Shown here: positions 54,546 through 63,475 of the stretch, one piece after another
Layout: every line of letters begins with the position of its first letter
How positions within the stretch are numbered: position 1 is the first letter of the stretch
NCBI GenBank assembly: GCA_021604665.1
Contig: BQJK01000003.1
Location: 1 to 64,000, forward strand
DNA: 64,000 nucleotides
Source: Rhodomicrobium sp.
Lineage (GTDB): Bacteria > Pseudomonadota > Alphaproteobacteria > Rhizobiales > HXMU1428-3
Direction of reading: 5' to 3'
Translations under genes and position numbers: made by a program
The notes under the pieces: generated by a model
What the model was told of the DNA's origin: nothing
What the model saw: the letters and a program-made list of their open reading frames with translations, nothing else
The model's database searches: none

Positions 54546-57500
54546 CTAATGTGATTTCAGTGACTTTAAGGGTCCTTCAGCCTGGCTTAGCTCTTTGCCA
54601 AGCTGGTCGCTGGCGTCTGCGCGCGGCTTGGAAAGCCTCGCAATCACCACATAAAGCGCTGGTGTCAGGAACAATGTGAAGATGCCGGCTAGACCCAGCC
54701 CGCCAAACACCACCCAGCCAATGGCGGCTCTCGATTCTGCGCCGGGGCCTGTGCCGATAATCAGCGGCAAACCAGCCAACACTGTTGAAAGCATGGTCAT
54801 GAGAATTGGGCGAAGGCGCACTGAAGAGGCTTCTCTCGCCGCATCATCTACTGAATAGCCCTCATCGCGGAGCTGATCTGCAAACTCCACCATCAGGATG
54901 CTGTTTTTGGCCATAATACCAATAAGCATGAGCACACCGATCTGACTATAGATGTTGATAGATGTGCCTGTAAGAGCAAGGGCAAAAATTGCAGCACAAA
55001 TGCCAAAAGGCACAGTGAGAATGACAACCGCTGCACTGCCGGGGCTTTCAAACTGAGCGGTGAGCACAAGAAACACCACAACAAACGCGATGAAGAAAGT
55101 GATCATGGTGCCGGATGAGGTTTCATTCAAGGCGGCGGCCTCATCAAGCAGCAGCATATTGATGCCTGGGGGCAGGGTTGTCTCTGCAATTTTCTGAATG
55201 GCGGTAATAACTTCTCGGAGAGAATAATCACCTGTTGGATCTGCGGAGATTTCAATGGCGCGGCGCTGGCCGTGGCGGTCAAGCTCGGCGGCAACGGCAT
55301 ATTCTTTAAAGGTCACCAGTTGAGAGAGCGGCACCATGCGGTTATCTGCGGTGCGCACGAATAGGTTGCGCAGATCTGAGGGGTCATTGACCACACCGGG
55401 CTTGGCCTCTAGCAGCACGGGGACAATTTTATCGTTTATGGTAAGTTCTGCCACCTCATCATTATCAACCAGCACGCGCACTGTTGTGGCGAGGTCTTCT
55501 ATGGCGACGCCAAGGTCTGAGGCGCGCCGGCGATCAATATTAACGGCAAGTTGTGGCTGTGTGGCGCGGTATTCGACGCGGAAATTATCAGCTTCTTTCA
55601 GGTCTTTTTCCATAGCGCGGACGAGGTCATCTGCTGCGATGGCGATCTGGTCATAATTAGCCCCGGTTAAAGCGAATTTTATGCCGCCACCACTTCCTCT
55701 AAGCCCGAGGCTGTTGCCGCGTATGGCGCGGGCCTGAGACCCTGGAATTTCGCTAAGAGATTTCTTGATGCTGTTTATGATCTCCCCTTCGCTGATGCTG
55801 CGTTTTGACCAGTCTGCTAGCGGGGCTTCTATCCAGCCTCGGTTGGGGTCCCAGCGGCCAGAGATGGTGAAGATCTCTTTGATGACGCCTTTGTCGGCCA
55901 TGGGTTTTAAGATGTTTTCAACGGCGGCAACTTGCCTGTCAGCATAATCAATGCCCGTGCCATCTGGCCCAACCAGCCGCACTGTGACGGTACCGCGATC
56001 TTCTTCTGGTACCAACTCTTCACCCAGGGTTGTGTAGGTGATGGCACCGAGCATTGCAATGATAATGCTGGCGCTAAAAATCAGCACGGGCATAGCGATG
56101 ATGCGCGACAACAGGCCAGTGTAAATCTTATTTACTTTCTCACCGGCCCAATAAACAAATCTGGCTAATCTTGTTTGCTGCTCTAATTCTGTATAGGGGA
56201 GGCGTGATGCCAACATGGGGCAGAGGCTAAGGGCGACAAAGGAAGAGATCGCGACCGTAATGGCCAGCACAAAGCCAAACTCTGTGAATAAGCGCCCGGC
56301 GGTTGAGGGCAAGAAAGAGATCGGCAGAAACACGGAAATCAGAGTGGCTGTGGTGGCTATAACAGCAAAGAACACCTGACGAGTGCCAAGGACAGCAGCG
56401 GCGCGGGGGCCGATGCCATGGCTGCGCAGGCGCTGGATATTCTCGAGCACAACGATTGCATCATCCACCACCAAGCCAGTTGCCAGCACCAAGGCCAGCA
56501 GGGTGACAAGATTGAGCGAGAAACCCATGAGCCAGATGGCGGCGAGGGTGCCTGTTAGGGCGATGGGAATGGTCACCGCCGGGATAAAGGCAGCTCGCAT
56601 TTGGCCAATGAAAAAGGCGATCACGGCAACAACAATGACAATGGCCAGCAACAGGCTGATCAGCACCTCATATATTGAGCCTTCAATGAATTTAGCATCA
56701 TCTGAAATGGTGCTGATTTTGATATCTTTATAACGCTCCGATAAGCGCGCGATGACCGTTTTTACATCTCTAGAGATTGAAACTGTGTTGGATTCTGCCT
56801 GGCGGATGATCCCCATATTCACCACAGTGCGGCCATTTAAGCGGGTGTAGTTTTCCGCTTCTGCCGGGCCAAAAGAGGCGGAGGCCACATCTTTCAGGCG
56901 GACCGGGTCTCTCAGGATGAGATTTTCTATTTCTTGTGGTGAGGTGACGGAAGCATTGGCCCGCACGATCACTTCCTGATCGCCTGATTTGAAGCTGCCA
57001 GCGGGCACATCATACCGGGCATTTTCCAGGACTTTGACTACATCTGCGACGGCGAGTTGATAACTCGCCAGCTTTAGCGGGTTGAGACTAACCCGGAGCA
57101 CGCGTTCCCGATCGCCAAACAAATTGACCTCTGCAACCCCATCCACTGAGGTTATTGCGGGCACTATTTCATCCTCTACCCGCCGGGTCAGTTCATCAAT
57201 GCTCAGGGTTTGACTTTCAGCGGCCAGCTGGATGATTGGCCTTGCATCGGCATCGGCTTTCACAACGAAAATATCTTCAACGCCATCAGGTAACTGGCGC
57301 TCTACGCGGCTGACAGCCTCACGGATATCATTGGCGGCATCGATCAAATTCACCTTGGGTGTGAATTCAATGCGGATGCGGAGGTTATTCTCTTCGCTGG
57401 AGGAGCGCACGGCTTTGACGCCATTGACCCTGGCGACGGCGGCTTCGATTACGCTGGTGATTTCAGCGTCTATGGTTTCTGGTGAACCGCCGGGGTAATT

Positions 57501-57710
57501 GGCGCGCACGGTGACGATGGGGCGGTCAATATCTGGTAGCTCGCGCACTTCAATCCCGAACAGCGCCCCCATGCCAGCAATGACGATGAGCAGGTTGATA
57601 ACCACAGCCAGGTAAGGGCGGCGCACACTGAGGGCGGCGATATCACCTTCGACTTTGTGTCCTGTCGCATCTTCTGATTTATCAGATGCTGAGCTGGCGG
57701 TTTCGGTCAT
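54546..57710 (-). CDS. RND efflux transporter (HAE1/AcrB-like)
   Basis: 1054 residues with twelve membrane helices in two halves and two large periplasmic loops. The N terminus of helix 1 reads VRRPYLAVVINLLIVIAGM, and helix 4 has the proton-relay region LVLATGLVVDDAIVVLENIQR with Asp-Asp. It forms the inner-membrane trimer of a tripartite pump. It follows the adaptor gene by 27 bases, but no outer-membrane channel gene is near. Substrates unknown; the sequence group is the hydrophobe/amphiphile family. Confidence 0.95.
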   Translation of the reverse strand: MTETASSASDKSEDATGHKVEGDIAALSVRRPYLAVVINLLIVIAGMGALFGIEVRELPDIDRPIVTVRANYPGGSPETIDAEITSVIEAAVARVNGVKAVRSSSEENNLRIRIEFTPKVNLIDAANDIREAVSRVERQLPDGVEDIFVVKADADARPIIQLAAESQTLSIDELTRRVEDEIVPAITSVDGVAEVNLFGDRERVLRVSLNPLKLASYQLAVADVVKVLENARYDVPAGSFKSGDQEVIVRANASVTSPQEIENLILRDPVRLKDVASASFGPAEAENYTRLNGRTVVNMGIIRQAESNTVSISRDVKTVIARLSERYKDIKISTISDDAKFIEGSIYEVLISLLLAIVIVVAVIAFFIGQMRAAFIPAVTIPIALTGTLAAIWLMGFSLNLVTLLALVLATGLVVDDAIVVLENIQRLRSHGIGPRAAAVLGTRQVFFAVIATTATLISVFLPISFLPSTAGRLFTEFGFVLAITVAISSFVALSLCPMLASRLPYTELEQQTRLARFVYWAGEKVNKIYTGLLSRIIAMPVLIFSASIIIAMLGAITYTTLGEELVPEEDRGTVTVRLVGPDGTGIDYADRQVAAVENILKPMADKGVIKEIFTISGRWDPNRGWIEAPLADWSKRSISEGEIINSIKKSLSEIPGSQARAIRGNSLGLRGSGGGIKFALTGANYDQIAIAADDLVRAMEKDLKEADNFRVEYRATQPQLAVNIDRRRASDLGVAIEDLATTVRVLVDNDEVAELTINDKIVPVLLEAKPGVVNDPSDLRNLFVRTADNRMVPLSQLVTFKEYAVAAELDRHGQRRAIEISADPTGDYSLREVITAIQKIAETTLPPGINMLLLDEAAALNETSSGTMITFFIAFVVVFLVLTAQFESPGSAAVVILTVPFGICAAIFALALTGTSINIYSQIGVLMLIGIMAKNSILMVEFADQLRDEGYSVDDAAREASSVRLRPILMTMLSTVLAGLPLIIGTGPGAESRAAIGWVVFGGLGLAGIFTLFLTPALYVVIARLSKPRADASDQLGKELSQAEGPLKSLKSH

Positions 57711-57737
57711 CTCTCATCTTTCGTTGATTTGAAGAGT

Positions 57738-58865
57738 TTAATTACTTAGCTGGGCTGTGTTTGGGTCAGGCAATTCGTAGCTGACTGGGCTACCGGGCCG
57801 CAATCTCTGCACGCCTTCCACTACCACGTAATCGCCTTTGGCTATGTCACCTTTTATGATGATAAGGCTGTTCAACCGTTTGACGATATCAACCGGGACT
57901 TGATCTGCGGTGTTGTTCTTTATGCGCCAGACATGGCTTTTGCCTTTGGCCCAGTTCAATGCCAATTCCGGGATGAGGGGGTAGGTCTCTCCCTTTAAAG
58001 TTATCTCAACGGCGAAAGACATGCCGGGGCGCAACAAGTCTTGCTCATTTGTCAGAACAGCGCGGGCGGTAACGGATCTTGTTGTTGGATTTACCCTCGC
58101 ATCTATCTGATCAATGATGCCGGTGAAGTAGCGCTCTTCCATACTGGGGGTACGGGCGCTGATCTTTTGGCCAAGTGAGATCCGCGTCATGAATAATTCC
58201 GGGATCTCAAATTCAATGAGTATTTTGCCTCTATCATCCAGGGTGATGATTTCTGTGGCGGCGGTGATGCGATCTCCCAGCTCCACTTTTGGGATGCCGA
58301 CGATGCCATCAAAGGGGGCGATAACCTGGCGTTTGCTCAAAGCTTCCTTTGCCTGGGCCAGCTCTAGCTTGGCGCGGTTATAGAGGTTTTTGGCGTCATC
58401 AACATTGGCCCTGGAGGTGATTTTTTTGCCCAACAGAACATCTGCCCGCTCACTTAATCGCTTTGCCTCTAGCACTTTGTTTCTGGCGACCCTGACAGCG
58501 AGGGCAGCATCTTGAGAATCAAGCTCAAGAATAACATCGCCCTGTTTGACTTTATCACCGGCGCGGATTTCAAATTTTATGATCTCGCCAGCTGTTTCAG
58601 ATTGCAGGGTGACAAATCTTTGCGCGCGACCCGTGCCTACTGCCTCTACCAGCTCATCATTTGCGGCGCTTTGTACCTGCTTGACTATGACGGGGAGGGC
58701 TTGATCTTTCTGCCGGTTGGATTTTCTACCCTGCTGTTCAGAGGGGGCGATATTAGCAAAGACTTCACCAATATGGTCGCGGGCAACCCACAGGCCGGCT
58801 GAAATACCAAGCGCGATGGCAAATATCACCATTTGAAGGATCAAGGAGATGTGGCGTTTCATCAC
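57738..58865 (-). CDS. RND periplasmic adaptor (membrane fusion protein)
   Basis: 375 residues. An N-terminal membrane anchor (about 8-27) is followed by a lipoyl/barrel-sandwich domain with GDVILELDSQDAALAV and an alpha hairpin (about 119-170), then PFDGIVGIPKVELGDRI, the closing half of the barrel. The C-terminal beta-barrel and membrane-proximal domains follow. Links the RND pump to an outer-membrane channel. First gene of the pump operon. Confidence 0.93.
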   Translation of the reverse strand: MMKRHISLILQMVIFAIALGISAGLWVARDHIGEVFANIAPSEQQGRKSNRQKDQALPVIVKQVQSAANDELVEAVGTGRAQRFVTLQSETAGEIIKFEIRAGDKVKQGDVILELDSQDAALAVRVARNKVLEAKRLSERADVLLGKKITSRANVDDAKNLYNRAKLELAQAKEALSKRQVIAPFDGIVGIPKVELGDRITAATEIITLDDRGKILIEFEIPELFMTRISLGQKISARTPSMEERYFTGIIDQIDARVNPTTRSVTARAVLTNEQDLLRPGMSFAVEITLKGETYPLIPELALNWAKGKSHVWRIKNNTADQVPVDIVKRLNSLIIIKGDIAKGDYVVVEGVQRLRPGSPVSYELPDPNTAQLSN

Positions 58866-59138
58866 TTAACTCCAAGACAGCATATTATATGGATCACTGC
58901 TTTTGCCATCTGCTTCTTCTATGGGTTTAACATTCATACTACATCCGGATATTAGCCATTTTACTAGCATGGAAACATCACCAAACTTAGACAGAAACAG
59001 CCATTAGGTTAAGAGCGTAGCTGGTGGGCCTATTCACCTGGTGCTGGCGCCGATTTTTAAACATTCATTTATTTTGAACCTTTTCTTCCCCTGCCCCGAC
59101 ATAGAAGTGATCTGGTGATGAAAAAAAGGAATATTCAA

Positions 59139-59453
59139 ATGTCTAAACGTTTATCAATTTCTACTCTCGGCCTATTTATGGCGGTTTTTGTCAGTCTTTC
59201 TACCATTGGTACGTCAGCCCATGCGAAAACCTGTTGGCCTTATTCAAAAATAACTGCAACGGCTGGTATTGCTGTGAAGCAATCTACTGCCAAAAAATAT
59301 GGCCGCATCAATTGGCGTGTGAAAGTCAGGGCGATTGCCACATTGGGCACAGCTTATGACAATTGGGGCATTGCCAATGAACGTAGCTATAATTGCAAAA
59401 AGAAATATGGCACATGGCGCTGTAATGCCTCGGCACGGCCCTGTCGGCCATAA
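59139..59453 (+). CDS. Small secreted cationic cysteine-containing protein, unknown
   Basis: 104 residues from the ATG at 59139, with AAGGA eight bases upstream (a GTG at 59115 is possible). The signal peptide (about 1-31) cleaves near SAHAKTC. The mature part of about 74 residues is rich in Lys, Arg, Tyr and Trp and has four cysteines (TCWPY, YNCKK, WRCNA, RPCRP), enough for two disulfides. No family recognised; an extracellular binding or antimicrobial-type role is possible but untested. Own terminator. Confidence 0.65.
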   Translation: MSKRLSISTLGLFMAVFVSLSTIGTSAHAKTCWPYSKITATAGIAVKQSTAKKYGRINWRVKVRAIATLGTAYDNWGIANERSYNCKKKYGTWRCNASARPCRP

Positions 59454-59478
59454 CCCATTTCACTTCGCATAAAGAGAC

Positions 59479-59508
59479 AAAGGCCCGGAGCATTTTTTCC
59501 GGGCCTTT
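59479..59508. terminator. Bidirectional terminator
   Basis: AAAGGCCCGG ... CCGGGCCTTT, 10-bp stem with a 10-base loop containing a T run, between the small secreted protein and the convergent oxidoreductase. Confidence 0.8.
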
Positions 59509-59541
59509 AACTGCTGGCTGAATAGATCGCAGCAGCTGTTG

Positions 59542-61668
59542 TTAGTTGGCGCGGCGCACCTCAACCAGATTATCTGAGAATGAGGGGGCGTGGCCCATAT
59601 CTGTAAACTCAGCAGATGAGATGCTATTGACTGTGCCGCTATTCAGCTGCCGCCAATAACCGAGCGAGGCGACAACGATGCCTTCATTGACATCATCTGT
59701 TATTTTAGCTTCACCTTTAAAAGCACCGCGTTGATTTGAGACCTCAACCCGGTCACCCTCACGGATACCGCGTGTGTTGGCATCGGCGGCGTTGATCAAA
59801 ACAAACTGTTCGCCTTGCCCTTTGATTTTTTCTTCCATATTTGCATAGCAGGAATTCAAGAACCCATGGCTCTTGGGGGAGACGATGTTGAGCGGGAATT
59901 TTTCTGCCAGCTGTGGGTTGCTGGCCGGGCTTTCCCTCGGCGGCGTATAATCTGGTAATGGATCTAGTGGCTCCCCTGGTTGGAAGCCTTCATACATTTG
60001 GCGGAATGGGCCAGCGACAAAATTTACTGCCCCTTCAATGAGGAAATTGCATTTGCCGTTTTCTGTCGGGAAATTACCCTCTGCATGGGGGAGGCGATCA
60101 TCTGGCGTGCCGACCTTGAGGCGGGCAAAGCCATGTTCCCGGAGGTAGGCAAGGTCAATGCCGTCACAGGCGGGGGCATCCCAATCAACATAATTTTCGA
60201 GGCATTCGCTATCTGACCATTTGAAATTATCTTCTTCAAAACCCAACCGGGCCGCCAACTGCCTGAAAATCTCATTATTCGGAATGGCTTCGCCTGGGGC
60301 TTCAGCGCATTTCGTGTTGTATGTCAGGTAGAGATGCCCCCAGGAGAGGATCATATCTTCCATCTCAGCGCCCATCGTGGCGGGGAGCAAAATATCAGCA
60401 TAGCTTGCTGTATCTGATATGAAATGCTCCGCTGAGACCAGGAACAGATCTTCCTGCTCCAGGCCTTTAACGATTTTGTCAGTTTCTGGCGCTTGTGTGA
60501 CCGGATTTGAGTTCCAGCACATCATTGATTTTATGGGTGTTTTTAAATCCATTTCACCCGTTAATGCGCGGCCAATCTGAAGGTTATTGACGACCTGTGT
60601 GCCCTCTGGGATGAGATCTGGCCGGCAGATAACATCGAATTTATAGGGATGCTCCCACACAGGGAATTGGGTGATGCCGCCGCCAACATGACGCCACGCA
60701 CCGGTAAGGGCTGGAATGCAGGACACGGCGCGTATGGTTTGGCCGCCGCCGTGATGACGCTCTAACGCAACACCAATGCGGATGGCTGCTGGCTGGGAGG
60801 TTGCCAGCTCGCGGGCCAAGGTGCGGATGTCTTCCGCAGGGATGCCAGTAATTACCGCCGCCCATTCCGGGGTGCGGGTACTAGCTCGATCTGCCAGCTC
60901 CTCATAGCCATGGGTGTAGTTATCGACATAGTCTTGATCGACAAGGCCCTGTGCAATAATTGAATTTATGACCGCCATGGCGAGGGCGCCATCTGTGCCC
61001 GGTTTTGGACAGAGGTGCCAGTCTGCTTCTTTGGCGGTTCTTGATCGGTAGGCATCTATGACGACAACTTTCGCGCCCTTCTTTTTTGCTTCTTTTATAA
61101 TTGCCCAATGGTGGAGATTGGTGCTGACACTGTTGCAGGCCCAGATGACAATATATTTCGAGTGGATATAACTTTCAGGGTCGAGGGCGGCGGTGGGGCC
61201 AAGGGTGAGCAGCCAGGCGGTGCATGATCCTTCACCGCAGAAGGTGCGCTCACAAACAGTTGCGCCAAGGCGGTTAAAAAAAGCATCGCCGCCATTTAGC
61301 CCGTGAACCAGACCTTGATTGCCTAAATAACTATAGGGGATAATTGCTTCTGGGCCATGCTCATCAATAATGCTGCGCCAGCGGGTGACTATTTCATCCA
61401 AGGCTTCATCCCATGAGATGCGCTCAAATTGCTTTGAGCCTTTTGGGCCAGTGCGGCGCATGGGGTAGAGCAGACGATCGGGATGGTAGTGGCGCTTTTC
61501 ATAATCTTTGAGTTTAACGCACAGGCCGCCATTGGTCATTGGGTGGTCCGGGTTGCCGCGCACGCTTTTTAGTTGGTCATTCTCGACCGTGAAGATCATC
61601 GAACATGTGTCGGGGCAGTCATGAGGACAGCCGCCATAAAATTCTTTTTTAATTGGTAGTTCGTTCAT
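59542..61668 (-). CDS. Molybdopterin-dependent oxidoreductase
   Basis: 708 residues. The N-terminal [4Fe-4S] motif uses Cys14, Cys18, Cys22 and Cys50 (GGCPHDCPDTC and GGLC). MGD-binding domains follow, with HSKYIVIWACNSVSTN and the C-terminal NAADANTRGIREGDRVEVSNQRGAF (core ANTRGIREGDRVEVSNQ). It has no Tat signal, so it should be cytoplasmic. It resembles the general anaerobic dehydrogenase group (thiosulfate, DMSO, formate relatives); the substrate cannot be told. The LysR gene upstream on the same strand may regulate it. Confidence 0.9.
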   Translation of the reverse strand: MNELPIKKEFYGGCPHDCPDTCSMIFTVENDQLKSVRGNPDHPMTNGGLCVKLKDYEKRHYHPDRLLYPMRRTGPKGSKQFERISWDEALDEIVTRWRSIIDEHGPEAIIPYSYLGNQGLVHGLNGGDAFFNRLGATVCERTFCGEGSCTAWLLTLGPTAALDPESYIHSKYIVIWACNSVSTNLHHWAIIKEAKKKGAKVVVIDAYRSRTAKEADWHLCPKPGTDGALAMAVINSIIAQGLVDQDYVDNYTHGYEELADRASTRTPEWAAVITGIPAEDIRTLARELATSQPAAIRIGVALERHHGGGQTIRAVSCIPALTGAWRHVGGGITQFPVWEHPYKFDVICRPDLIPEGTQVVNNLQIGRALTGEMDLKTPIKSMMCWNSNPVTQAPETDKIVKGLEQEDLFLVSAEHFISDTASYADILLPATMGAEMEDMILSWGHLYLTYNTKCAEAPGEAIPNNEIFRQLAARLGFEEDNFKWSDSECLENYVDWDAPACDGIDLAYLREHGFARLKVGTPDDRLPHAEGNFPTENGKCNFLIEGAVNFVAGPFRQMYEGFQPGEPLDPLPDYTPPRESPASNPQLAEKFPLNIVSPKSHGFLNSCYANMEEKIKGQGEQFVLINAADANTRGIREGDRVEVSNQRGAFKGEAKITDDVNEGIVVASLGYWRQLNSGTVNSISSAEFTDMGHAPSFSDNLVEVRRAN

Positions 61669-61944
61669 AGTGCAGCTCCCTCAAATGCAGAGTTTTGCCG
61701 CGCCATGGTCTTTATTTATTTGATAATTTTTTTGGGACGCCCCCTTTGTAATTAAATTCAAGGTGTAAATAATTACAGGGTCTATTTTAATTTGGCAGCT
61801 CTGCGATTGCTTCTTTTTTCTGTGTCGGAATGTCGCAGAGTAACAGTCAGCAATTTCAAGGACAAGCTGAAGGGCTTCACTAGTGCGTGATATACTGATT
61901 ATGAAGTGATTGCGTTTGAAGATAATGGGGTGACTGGCTGATTA

Positions 61945-62883
61945 TTAAGCCGTTGGTGCATTGGAAAAATGGGTTAGAAAAATCTGGCGCAGCCATTGAT
62001 GGCATTCATCGCGCTCAAAACTACGGTGCCATCCAAGATAAATTTCAAAGGCAGGCTGCGTGAAGGGGAGCGTTACCTCTGTCACTGCCAAATGCTCAGT
62101 TATCGTGGAGGCATGAAGGCGGGGGATGGTCACAAGGGCGCCTGTTTCAAGAGCGAGCAATAAACCGGTTAGTGATGAGGAAACACGGGTGATGAGCCCC
62201 TTTGGTAATTTACGTTTTAAGAACTCCTCTTCCACCGGGCCATTTTTCAGGCCTGAGGCCTGTATGATGATATGGGGCGTTGTAGAAAATTCTTTTGGGG
62301 TTAGCTTTTTGGTTTCCAAGCCCGAATTACTCACCAACTCATGCGATTTTTTACACAGTGTTACGTAGCTCTCTTTGCGGATCAGCTGCCAGGTGATGTC
62401 TGCCACAGTGCTGCCGGGCTCGCCTTCTGAGAGGGCAAAATCAGTGCGGCCAAGGCGCAGATTTTCATAGCCCCCCGGCGCTTCCAGGGGCACACGATCG
62501 AGAGTGATGTTCGGTGCTTCGCTTTTTATTTCTCGCCGTAAGGCGGGGAGCAGATACAGCTCTGTTAATTCCGGACCTGCAAAAATAAAGCGGCGCTCTT
62601 GGGTGCCCGGGTCGAAGGGTGTGGTGGGCCGCAATAGGCTTTCAAGACCCGAGACAATAATATGGATGGAAGGGGCCAATTCTTTTGCGCGGGCGGTTGG
62701 TGCGAGGCGCTGGCCGGCGCGAACAAATAATTCATCACTGAAGATATGGCGCAGATTTGCCAGAGCGTGGCTAACAGCTGATGGGCTGCGGCCCAATCGT
62801 TCTGCAGCTTTGGTGACACTCGCATCAATTAACAGCGCATCCAGCACTACGATGAGGTTGGCATCCAGTTCCTTTAAATGCAT
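61945..62883 (-). CDS. LysR family transcription regulator
   Basis: 312 residues. The N-terminal winged helix (about 4-63) reads DANLIVVLDALLIDASVTKAAERLGRSPSAVSHALANLR (core SVTKAAERLGRSPSAVSHAL), and a periplasmic-binding-protein-like effector domain follows. LysR proteins bind near divergent or downstream promoters and respond to a metabolite. The 276-base gap to the oxidoreductase could hold its operator. Effector unknown. Confidence 0.94.
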   Translation of the reverse strand: MHLKELDANLIVVLDALLIDASVTKAAERLGRSPSAVSHALANLRHIFSDELFVRAGQRLAPTARAKELAPSIHIIVSGLESLLRPTTPFDPGTQERRFIFAGPELTELYLLPALRREIKSEAPNITLDRVPLEAPGGYENLRLGRTDFALSEGEPGSTVADITWQLIRKESYVTLCKKSHELVSNSGLETKKLTPKEFSTTPHIIIQASGLKNGPVEEEFLKRKLPKGLITRVSSSLTGLLLALETGALVTIPRLHASTITEHLAVTEVTLPFTQPAFEIYLGWHRSFERDECHQWLRQIFLTHFSNAPTA

Positions 62884-63134
62884 GGCATGTTCATTCGGTA
62901 TTTGGTCATTTGATCGGGGCTCGCTTGACGCCGCTTAACAATTATTTTGCGCATCTTTTTAAAAGTTGTGCTCTTTGTTCCTCAGCTGCCTTTAAAGAGT
63001 TCAGGGCTGATTAAGTGGCTTAACTTGAGCTCACTATAGGCGAAATTCTGCCTTTAATAACTGCGTTACATGCATGTATTATATTTTATATTATTCATTT
63101 TACTAAATGTTATTTTGGGGGCACTGTCCCTATC

Positions 63135-63307
63135 AATGCTTTCAATTGTCGTTCCAAGATTGAAAGCATTCTTTGAATGAATTCATATAGATCAATTGGT
63201 TGGCGGTTTTTTCCTAATTTTCCGCGGTTGATTTTTCTTACCTATGACTTCTCTCACTGTGAAGCAGCAAAACTTTATCGCACCATTTTTATGGTGCGAT
63301 TTTTTTT
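63135..63307 (+). ncRNA. Candidate small RNA ending in a strong terminator
   Basis: A perfect 12-bp stem with a 12-base loop (AATGCTTTCAAT at 63135-63146 with its complement at 63159-63170) is followed about 100 bases later by the terminator at 63277-63307. No open reading frame lies before it on the plus strand and LysR reads away, so the terminator has no obvious gene to end. The 5' end and promoter are not determined. Confidence 0.4.
63277..63307 (+). terminator. Rho-independent terminator with no upstream gene
   Basis: ATCGCACCAT, loop TTTT, ATGGTGCGAT and then a run of seven T. Perfect 10-bp stem, about 170 bases before the Ada-like reading frame. Confidence 0.85.
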
Positions 63308-63475
63308 GTATTGGCTTTGGCTACTGCTTCTCGCTGCTGTTCGAGAATTAAAACTCAGAGCGTTGTTGTTTGATGCGAAGAAACGGATTGCAGGGCTTTC
63401 ATGGCTGTGCTTCCCTTAAGTCTGTGCTTCCCTTTATGAACACAACGGCAACTAATTCTTACCAGGCTTATTCAT

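Larger units (their letters stand above)
62884..63475. other. Region between LysR and the Ada-like gene
   Basis: About 590 bases, AT-rich, with no supported gene. It contains the candidate small RNA described separately and an 80-codon plus-strand frame (63177-63419) that lacks support. Confidence 0.4.

Noticed and set aside
63177-63419. 80-codon plus-strand frame
   Set aside because: It crosses the strong terminator at 63277-63307 and a gene would not carry a terminator inside its coding region; composition is also atypical.
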